Source: Spirochaetaceae bacterium (GTDB lineage Bacteria; Spirochaetota; Spirochaetia; Treponematales; Breznakiellaceae). From it: a stretch of 18,318 nucleotides of DNA. Below are positions 12,491-18,318 of this stretch, one piece after another. Numbering within the stretch: the stretch's first letter is position 1; the number at the start of each line of letters is the position of its first letter. The stretch is from assembly GCA_031257135.1 (NCBI GenBank), contig JAIRPH010000128.1, forward strand, positions 1 to 18,318, written 5' to 3'. The position numbers and the translations under genes are program-made. The notes beneath the pieces were generated by a model. The model saw nothing but the letters and a program-made list of their open reading frames with translations. It had not been told where the DNA came from and ran no database searches.

Positions 12491-13386
12491 AACGTATTAT
12501 AAGCCTCTTGTTGGTATGTCCGGCTTTCTTGTCCGCTTGGGAGGGAGAGCCGATTCCCGCAAATCCTAAGGCTATTTTGTCCTATCCGCAGGAAAATTGG
12601 CGGGATGAACGGTATGAGCTGTTTCGGTGGGCGGATTTCCCGCAGATACTCATTTTCGACACCCTGAATTATGATATGCAAGACCGGATATTCAAGCGGC
12701 TTGCTTTTTTCGTAGAGAAAGCCGGATTCCGGGGCAGACTCGCCCCGAACGACGAGATAGCGGATATACACGGCTGGAACGCCCACGATTACCGCCCCGA
12801 AGACTTGGCGGCTTTTTTCGAGAAAGCCCGGCAGACTCGGTTCATGCTTAACTGGGAAGAAGGCGAACTGGCGGATATTCTTGCGGTTGCGGGCATCATA
12901 TATCAAAACGCCTCCGGGCAATTCCTGCCCGGAACCGGAGCGGTTGTGTCCATATCCAGAGAATCCCCGGACTATCTGCGGTCCCGTTTTATCGTCCATG
13001 AGGGGTTTCACGGCATTTTCTTTATTGACGAGGATTTCCGCAATTTCAGCCGGCGGCGGTTTGAGAATCTTTCCCCCGAGGCGAAGAGGTTTATCCTGTC
13101 GTTTTTCGATTATCAGCATTACGACGTGAAGGATCAGTATCTGGTGGTGAACGAGTTTATGGCTCACGTCCTCCAGCAGTCGGCGTCGCAGGCGGGCGAG
13201 TATTTCGGGAAAACCTTAGCCTCTCGGATTGACGCTTCCTCGTGGCGGCGGACCGTACTGCCGCCTAAAGACGAAGCCACCGATTCTTGGCCCGATCTTG
13301 CGAAGGCGTTTCAGGCGGAAGCCTCCGCGTTCTCAGACTATGTAAGCCGGCGATGGGGACTCGCCGCGGGCAGAATCTGGAAATAA
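12487..13386 (+). CDS. Secreted putative zinc metallopeptidase (HEXXH)
   Basis: The 299-aa protein has a signal peptide (MKRIISLLLVCPAFLSA, cleavage probably near residue 17) and no further membrane segment, so it should be exported. FIVHEGFHGIFF contains the zincin motif H171-E172-x-x-H175. A third ligand is likely E223 in VVNEFMAHVLQQ, some 50 residues later, which would give a gluzincin arrangement. The pre-motif segment GAVVSISRESPDYLRSR is compatible with the substrate-edge strand of such enzymes. I cannot name the family and the substrate is unknown. Translation is coupled to the preceding gene by an ATGA overlap. The oxidoreductase follows after 17 bases. Confidence 0.65.
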   Translation: MKRIISLLLVCPAFLSAWEGEPIPANPKAILSYPQENWRDERYELFRWADFPQILIFDTLNYDMQDRIFKRLAFFVEKAGFRGRLAPNDEIADIHGWNAHDYRPEDLAAFFEKARQTRFMLNWEEGELADILAVAGIIYQNASGQFLPGTGAVVSISRESPDYLRSRFIVHEGFHGIFFIDEDFRNFSRRRFENLSPEAKRFILSFFDYQHYDVKDQYLVVNEFMAHVLQQSASQAGEYFGKTLASRIDASSWRRTVLPPKDEATDSWPDLAKAFQAEASAFSDYVSRRWGLAAGRIWK

Positions 13387-13403
13387 CTACATAAGGACTA
13401 TAT

Positions 13404-14654
13404 ATGAAAGAATTACAGTACGATGCGGCAGTAATAGGCGGCGGCGCGGCGGGAATGGCGGCCGCGCTGGAGATCGACGGGGCAGGGTTTTCCTGCGCGC
13501 TCATTGAACGGGAGGATTACCTCGGAGGAATTCTCATGCAGTGCATCCACAACGGCTTCGGACTGCACGAGTTTCAAGAGGAACTCACCGGTCCTGAATT
13601 CGCCGAGCGGTTTATCCAGAAAACGGCTCGCGCTCGGATCGCCGTATACCTGAATACGACGGTAACGGAACTGCGCCCTGAAACCCGGGGAGATTATAAA
13701 GAGCTGTACTGCGTTTCTCCGGCAGGAGTTCTCCATATCCGCGCCAGAGCCGTAATACTCGCCATGGGATGCCGAGAGCGGAACCGCGGGAACGTGCGGA
13801 TTCCCGGTTCTCGTCCTGCGGGAGTGTATACCGCAGGGCTTGCCCAGCGGCTTGTCAACATCGAGGGATATATTCCCGGCAAAGAAGCGGTGATTATCGG
13901 TTCAGGAGATATAGGTCTCATTATGGCTCGGCGCATGAGCTGGATAGGCTGTAAGGTCAAAGGCGTTGTGGAAATCATGCCTTATCCTGCGGGGCTTACC
14001 CGGAATATCGTGCAGTGTTTGGAGGATTTTGATATTCCCTTATATCTTTCTTCGCAAACTACGGCTATTTTCGGCAATCATCGGGTTGAGGGCGTAGAGG
14101 TGACTCCGATGGAAAACGGCGTCCTGATCCCTGATAAACGGTTCCGCATTGACTGCGATACGGTACTGCTCTCCGTAGGGCTGGTTCCGGAGAACGAGCT
14201 GTCCAAAAGCGCGGGCGTAGAACTCGGACCAACCGGCGGACCTCTGGTGGATTCCTACCTGATGACCGGCATTGACGGCGTATTCGCCTGCGGCAACGTA
14301 CTGCACGTCCACGATCTCGTCGATTGGGTTGCCGAAGAAAGCCACCGCGCCGGAGGATACGCGGTTCGGTGGCTCAAGGGAGCGCGTCCCGGACGTCAAA
14401 TCCGCGCCAAAGCCGGTTCCAACCTGCGTTATGTCATCCCCAACAGAATCGATCCTCAAGAAGATACGAAAGTATATCTCCGCTCTCTTATTGTCAAGAA
14501 TGACGCCATTCTGGAACTGCGGATAGACAACCGCATCGTCAAAACCGTCAAGAAAGGACATATCCAGCCGTCAGAAATGATAAGCCTCGCCTTGACCGCT
14601 AAAGATTTTGAAGAAACTACCGCTGATTCCGCGCTGGAGTTTTCTATAAAATAG
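13404..14654 (+). CDS. FAD/NAD(P)-binding oxidoreductase, GlpB/GltD-like, of the DUF1667-associated type
   Basis: The 416-aa flavoprotein has the N-terminal dinucleotide fold AVIGGGAAGMAAALE (FAD ADP-binding) and the segment GGILMQCIHNGFGLHEF. The second Rossmann motif AVIIGSGDIGLIMARRM binds NAD(P), and GIDGVFACGNVLHVHDLVDWV is the C-terminal flavin-binding motif. This domain order is that of pyridine-nucleotide disulfide oxidoreductases that lack the redox CxxC. The closest group I know is the flavoprotein encoded next to a GlpA-like glycerol-3-phosphate dehydrogenase and a small DUF1667 protein in Clostridia and spirochaetes; neither partner is in the window. AAGGA lies 7 bases before the ATG. 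The final 84 bases overlap a transposase-like remnant on the other strand. Confidence 0.85.
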   Translation: MKELQYDAAVIGGGAAGMAAALEIDGAGFSCALIEREDYLGGILMQCIHNGFGLHEFQEELTGPEFAERFIQKTARARIAVYLNTTVTELRPETRGDYKELYCVSPAGVLHIRARAVILAMGCRERNRGNVRIPGSRPAGVYTAGLAQRLVNIEGYIPGKEAVIIGSGDIGLIMARRMSWIGCKVKGVVEIMPYPAGLTRNIVQCLEDFDIPLYLSSQTTAIFGNHRVEGVEVTPMENGVLIPDKRFRIDCDTVLLSVGLVPENELSKSAGVELGPTGGPLVDSYLMTGIDGVFACGNVLHVHDLVDWVAEESHRAGGYAVRWLKGARPGRQIRAKAGSNLRYVIPNRIDPQEDTKVYLRSLIVKNDAILELRIDNRIVKTVKKGHIQPSEMISLALTAKDFEETTADSALEFSIK

Positions 14655-14936
14655 CATACCCCGAAACCCGCCCCTTCCCGCCATTTCCATATCGAACAGC
14701 GTTAGTGAGTAAACCCGCTGGCGGGCGTCGGCTATGGAGCGCACGTCGAGGATAACTTTTTTGTTGCCCATAACCTCAGCGGTGAAGGGCTTGTCCGCAA
14801 GAATCTCTACCGAGGTAAACCGCTTGCCGGTCTTTTTCACTATCGCGTTAGCCAGAGAAAGTAACTGTTCCTCATCGCCGGTCTCGCCGAACATCTTTAC
14901 TATCAGATAGTCGTTTAACGGATTAAGACGCATCAT
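14571..14936 (-). pseudogene. Truncated PD-(D/E)XK nuclease family (Rpn/transposase-like) remnant
   Basis: The 121-codon frame begins MRLNPLNDYLIVKMFGETGDEEQLL and continues SVEILADKPFTAEVMGNKKVILDVRSI, the typical N-terminus of Rpn/PDDEXK_2 family proteins, which are normally about 250-320 aa. After DARQRV the expected catalytic stretch (VNIEVQL in intact relatives, as I recall) is replaced by YSLTLFD. The frame then runs into the 3' end of the oxidoreductase gene and stops. The remaining two thirds are missing. It is therefore a decayed or truncated mobile-type gene, with either of two adjacent ATG codons (14936 or 14933) as the former start. No flanking inverted repeats or target duplications are visible. 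Confidence 0.75.
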
Positions 14937-14979
14937 AGCTTTAGTATACTCCAGTATCGTTTTCCTGTCAATCTGACTC

Positions 14980-17001
14980 CTAATCGCGGTAGCGTATCTG
15001 CGCGCCGAAGCTATTGCCTGAAAACTGCGTCCGCCGGGAAAGCGTTACACTCTTCAGGTTACTGCACCCCCAAAATGCGTATTCTCCGATGGACATAACG
15101 CTTGATGGTATCGTTACACTCGTAAGCCCTCTACAGTCGAAAAATGCGTATTTTCCGATGGAAGTAACGCTTGACGGTATCGTTACGCTCGTCAGTCCGC
15201 TACAGCCGAAAAATGCAGATAGCCCGATGGAAGTAACGCTTGACGGTATCGTCACGCTCGTAAGCCTACTACGGGCGTAAAATGCGCCAACCCCGATGGA
15301 AGTAACGCCTGCGGGAATAGTGTATGCGCCGGTTTTACCATCAGGATAACAAACAAGCGTTTTACCGGCTTTATCAAATACTACCCCGTTTATGTCGCTA
15401 TATGCCGTATTTCTAGGGTCTACAGTAATTGCGGTCAGACTCTGACATTTGTCAAATGCGGCGTCTACGATGGAAGTAACGCTTGCAGGAATATTGTAGG
15501 TATTACCAGATTTTCCAGCAGGATAACAAATAAGCTGTTTTCCAGCCTTGTCAAATAACACCCCATTTATACTACTATATGCCGTATTTCTAGGGTCTAC
15601 GGTAATTGCAGATAGTCCGGTACACTCCCAAAATGCTTCATTTCCGATGGAAGTAACGCTTGAGGGTATTACTACGCTGGTCAGCCCGGTACACTCCCAA
15701 AATGCGCGGCTCCCGATGGAAGTAACGCCTGACGGGATCGTCACACTCGTCAGTCCGGTACAGTTGGAAAATGCGTTGTCCCCGATGGAGGTAACGCTTG
15801 ACGGTATGTTCACGCTCGTAAGCCCGCTACAGCCGTAAAATGCGCCTCCTCCGATGGAGGTAACGCTTGACGGTATGTTCACGCCCGTAAGTCCGCTACA
15901 ACCCGAAAATGCGCTTTCCCCGATGGAGGTAACGCTTGACGGTATTACTACGACGCTTACCCCGCCTTCACATCTGGAAAATGCGTTGTCCCCGATTTTG
16001 GTGACGGGCAGACCGTTAATGCGGTCTGGGATATTTAAGGCAGAGGCGGTGCCGGTATAGTCGGTAATGGTGACGCCTGAGCCTTCGGCTTCCCACTGAA
16101 GCCCGACGGGAACTGCCGCGGGCGCAGGCTGAGGACTCGGCGCAGGCTGAGGCGCGGGGGCGGGTTGCGGGGCGGGCGCAAGAGACGGCGCAGGATGGGA
16201 CGCGGGCTGAGGCGTAGGCGCGGGCGACGGCGCAGGCTGAGGGGCGGCGCGCCCCAAGTAAGCCGAGCCGAAAAAGGTAGACTGCATCTGCGGCACCTGC
16301 GCGCCTCCGCTCGCGCGGGCGACGTCTTCCCTCGTGCGCCGGAATACCTCGTGCGCTTCCAGTCCGGGGATTCGCAGATTGTTCAGCAGATACTCCGTAA
16401 ACAGCCCGTTCTTGCTCTTTTCGGTAAGTCTGTCGGACGATACGGTTCCTGCGCTCGTCGCATACACGATAATAAAATCCGCAGGAGGATTCTTCACGGT
16501 ACTCAAGCCGTGAACCCCGCTCCGCCACCGCCGCTCCAGATTATTATTCCGGCAGGCGTCCAAAATCGCTATATTAAGGATGTTTCCCGCGTCATTCAGT
16601 TCCCAGAGCGTTGTCTCAATAGGCATTGCGAGGTTCCCAATATCGCGCTCATATCTAATATCCGCATCGACCGGTATCATATAACTTTCTTGATTCAACC
16701 GGGACTGTATCCCGTGTCCAGAGTAAAAGAACAGCCCGTAACTGTTCGGTGAACGGCTCAACCGCCGCTTTAACTCCCGGGCCGCATCTTCCATCTGCTC
16801 CAGCGTGCCGTCGAGGACTTTTTGGACAGTCCAGCCGTTGCTTTTCAGAATGGTTTCCATATCGTTGGCGTCGTTGATCGTATTCTGCAAGTTGTCACTA
16901 GGCGGCGGATAAGACAGATTCCCGATGACCAGCGCATACTTCTCCTGCGCGCCCGCAAGCGCGCACACAAACACTAATACCGCCGTAAAAAACCGTTTCA
17001 T
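14980..17001 (-). CDS. Secreted caspase-fold protein (peptidase C14-like) with BspA-type leucine-rich repeats
   Basis: The start is the ATG at 17001 (673 aa), with AAGGAG 6 bases upstream; the frame is open further up but without support. A signal peptide (MKRFFTAVLVFVCALAGAQ) precedes a caspase-like domain (about 20-250): KYALVIGNLSY, then the catalytic histidine H97 in FFYSGHGIQ and the catalytic cysteine C150 in NIAILDACRNNN, followed by VYATSAGTVSSD. Residues 253-298 form a Pro/Ala-rich linker. From about 305 there are eleven LRR_5 (BspA-like) repeats of 23 residues, consensus LTSVTIPSSVTSIGxxAFxxCxG. Two islands (DPRNTAYSSINGVLFDKAGK) interrupt them, and the tail reads TLSRRTQF...GAQIRYRD. 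It is probably periplasmic or surface-exposed; the LRRs may bind targets that the caspase domain cleaves. A paralogue lies directly upstream. Confidence 0.88.
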   Translation of the reverse strand: MKRFFTAVLVFVCALAGAQEKYALVIGNLSYPPPSDNLQNTINDANDMETILKSNGWTVQKVLDGTLEQMEDAARELKRRLSRSPNSYGLFFYSGHGIQSRLNQESYMIPVDADIRYERDIGNLAMPIETTLWELNDAGNILNIAILDACRNNNLERRWRSGVHGLSTVKNPPADFIIVYATSAGTVSSDRLTEKSKNGLFTEYLLNNLRIPGLEAHEVFRRTREDVARASGGAQVPQMQSTFFGSAYLGRAAPQPAPSPAPTPQPASHPAPSLAPAPQPAPAPQPAPSPQPAPAAVPVGLQWEAEGSGVTITDYTGTASALNIPDRINGLPVTKIGDNAFSRCEGGVSVVVIPSSVTSIGESAFSGCSGLTGVNIPSSVTSIGGGAFYGCSGLTSVNIPSSVTSIGDNAFSNCTGLTSVTIPSGVTSIGSRAFWECTGLTSVVIPSSVTSIGNEAFWECTGLSAITVDPRNTAYSSINGVLFDKAGKQLICYPAGKSGNTYNIPASVTSIVDAAFDKCQSLTAITVDPRNTAYSDINGVVFDKAGKTLVCYPDGKTGAYTIPAGVTSIGVGAFYARSRLTSVTIPSSVTSIGLSAFFGCSGLTSVTIPSSVTSIGKYAFFDCRGLTSVTIPSSVMSIGEYAFWGCSNLKSVTLSRRTQFSGNSFGAQIRYRD

Positions 17002-17069
17002 ATCATCTCCTTGCGTATAAGCCCGCCGGCTTTTCTCCGTTGCTCTACGTCCGGCAAACAGGCAAGACG

Positions 17070-17091
17070 GGCAAGCCCGCACGAGCTTGCC
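17070..17091 (-). other. Hairpin between the two caspase-LRR genes
   Basis: GGCAAGC (17070-17076) pairs with GCTTGCC (17085-17091) around an 8-base loop, 12 bases after the upstream gene's stop codon. No T-run follows on the minus strand, so it may only pause transcription or protect an mRNA end. The 102-base gap is short enough for co-transcription. Confidence 0.4.
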
Positions 17092-17103
17092 GCCGCCGCC
17101 TCG

Positions 17104-18318
17104 TTAATCGCTGTAGCGTATCTGCGCCCCGCTGGGAAACGTGCGACGTACAAACTGCGTCCGCCGCGAAAGGGTTACAGTGGTCAGCCTGTCACATTCT
17201 TGAAAGGCTTCTGCTCCGATGGTGGCAACCGATGCGGGGATAGTAACACTGGTCAGATTGCCGCAACAATAAAACGCCATCGCACCAATGGAGGTGACCG
17301 ATGTAGGGATGCTAATACTGGTCAGACTCCCGCAAAAGGAAAACGCTTCGTCTCCAATAGCGATTATCGAATTAGGGATAGTAACACTAGTCAGATTATT
17401 GCAATCCCAAAACGCCGCCGCACCGATGGAGGTGACCGAGTTAGGGATAGTATATGAACCGCTTTTACCGGCAGGGTATTGTATGAGGGTCTGCATTTGC
17501 TTGTCGAACAGAACACCATTATTACTTGTGTAATATGAATTCCGTCCGTCTACTGTAATAGTAGCCAGTTTGTAGCATTTCAAAAATGCTCTATTCCCGA
17601 TGGAGGTGACTGACGCAGGGATGCTAATACTGGTCAGACTGTCGCACCCGGAAAATGCGCTTCCTCCGATGGACGTTACTGAATTAGGTATAGTAATACT
17701 GGTCAGACTCTCGCAATTAGCAAACGCCTGATCCCCGATAGCGGTTACTGAGTTGGGTATAGTAACACTGGTCAGATTCCCGCAAGACCTAAACGCATAC
17801 TCCCCGATAGAGATGACTGATTCAGGGATAGTAATACTGATCAGAGCATCGCAATGTTGAAACGCCATACTCCCGATGGAGATGACCGATGCAGGGATGC
17901 TAATACTGGTCAGACTATCACAATCTCTAAATGCCTCATCTCCGATAGCCGTAACCGGCAGTCCTTGTATGCGGTCTGGGATATTCACTGCTGAGGCGTT
18001 GCCGGTATATGCCGTAATCGTGACGCCTGATCCCTCGGCTTTCCACTCAAGCCCGGCGGGAACCGGCTGGGGCGCAGGTGCCGGGGACGGCGCGGGAGAC
18101 GGCGCGGGTTGCGCGGGGGCGCGCCCTAAGTAGGCGATGCCGGGAAACTGATTGTACACCGCGGGAAACTGTTTGTTTCCGCTGGCGCGGGCTACGTCTC
18201 CCATCGTGCGCCGAAACAGTTCCGCTACCTCCAGCGCGGGAACTATTTTCAGATTGTTCAGCAAATGCGTAGTAAAAAAACCGTTCCGCCCTTCCCCGTC
18301 GGAGGCGGTAGAACCCGC
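17104..18318 (-). CDS. Second caspase-fold/LRR paralogue, N-terminus outside the window
   Basis: The frame is open to the window edge (405 codons including stop). Its first residues, AGSTASDGEGRNGFFTTHLL, align with the end of the caspase domain of the neighbouring gene (SAGTVSSD...NGLFTEYLL). LLNNLKIVPALEVAELFRRTMGDVARASG, a short Pro/Ala linker and VPAGLEWKAEGSGVTITAYTG follow. It then has ten 23-residue LRR_5 repeats with one island (DGRNSYYTSNNGVLFDK) and the same C-terminal cap (TLSRRTQF...GAQIRYSD). The catalytic His and Cys lie beyond the window. An in-frame TTG at 18264 is not a start. This is a tandem duplication with the gene at 14980-17001, with diverged LRR surface residues. Confidence 0.88.
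   Translation of the reverse strand, partial: AGSTASDGEGRNGFFTTHLLNNLKIVPALEVAELFRRTMGDVARASGNKQFPAVYNQFPGIAYLGRAPAQPAPSPAPSPAPAPQPVPAGLEWKAEGSGVTITAYTGNASAVNIPDRIQGLPVTAIGDEAFRDCDSLTSISIPASVISIGSMAFQHCDALISITIPESVISIGEYAFRSCGNLTSVTIPNSVTAIGDQAFANCESLTSITIPNSVTSIGGSAFSGCDSLTSISIPASVTSIGNRAFLKCYKLATITVDGRNSYYTSNNGVLFDKQMQTLIQYPAGKSGSYTIPNSVTSIGAAAFWDCNNLTSVTIPNSIIAIGDEAFSFCGSLTSISIPTSVTSIGAMAFYCCGNLTSVTIPASVATIGAEAFQECDRLTTVTLSRRTQFVRRTFPSGAQIRYSD

Noticed and set aside
16016..16752. Long alternative frames opposite and alongside the caspase-LRR gene
   Set aside because: They arise from the GC-rich Pro/Ala linker and are inconsistent with the well-supported caspase frame.

Overview
The window reads as a chromosomal segment of a spirochaete, most likely a free-living or gut-associated Treponema relative of moderate G+C. 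This is an inference from gene content: a secreted caspase-fold/BspA-like leucine-rich-repeat pair, many lipoproteins with non-proteobacterial lipoboxes, an opp-type transporter and a NifS plus short-NifU pair. No rRNA or other decisive marker is present.

Layout, left to right. A partial coiled-coil protein (minus, leaves the window at base 1) is separated by about 320 bp of hairpin-rich DNA from a 563-aa lipoprotein (minus) built of three chitobiase-C-like modules and six beta-propeller-like blades. Then comes about 940 bp without a convincing gene. It holds a 19-unit, 21-bp tandem array, a strong sigma70-type promoter and, just before nifS, a dyad that matches the core of the IscR/Rrf2 operator. 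nifS and nifU (cysteine desulfurase and Fe-S scaffold with a BFD domain) follow and end in a textbook terminator. An M28-like peptidase (plus) meets the 3' end of an oppC-oppD-oppF operon (minus) with a gap of two bases. oppA and oppB are absent; upstream of oppC there is only a tRNA-Gly(UCC) with a clear promoter.

Next is a divergent pair: an SH3-like lipoprotein (minus) and an omptin-family outer-membrane protease (plus). A second 21-bp array, rich in CCGCGG palindromes and preceded by phased A/T tracts, lies between the omptin and a convergent gene of unknown function (minus). That unknown gene is divergent from a three-gene plus-strand operon: a nucleotidyltransferase-like hypothetical, a secreted HEXXH putative metallopeptidase, and a FAD/NAD oxidoreductase of the glycerol-3-phosphate-dehydrogenase-associated type. 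A truncated PD-(D/E)XK (Rpn/transposase-like) remnant overlaps the end of the oxidoreductase. The right end carries two tandem secreted caspase-fold proteins with Pro/Ala linkers and 10 to 11 BspA-type LRRs; the second runs off the window.

Themes. Cell-envelope and secreted proteolysis is unusually dense (omptin, HEXXH protein, two caspase-LRR proteins, M28 peptidase) next to peptide import (OppCDF), which fits a peptide-scavenging host-associated lifestyle. Fe-S biogenesis appears to be under an Rrf2-type switch. Several divergent genes lack Shine-Dalgarno sequences and have promoter-like hexamers almost touching their start codons, suggesting leaderless or very short-leader mRNAs.
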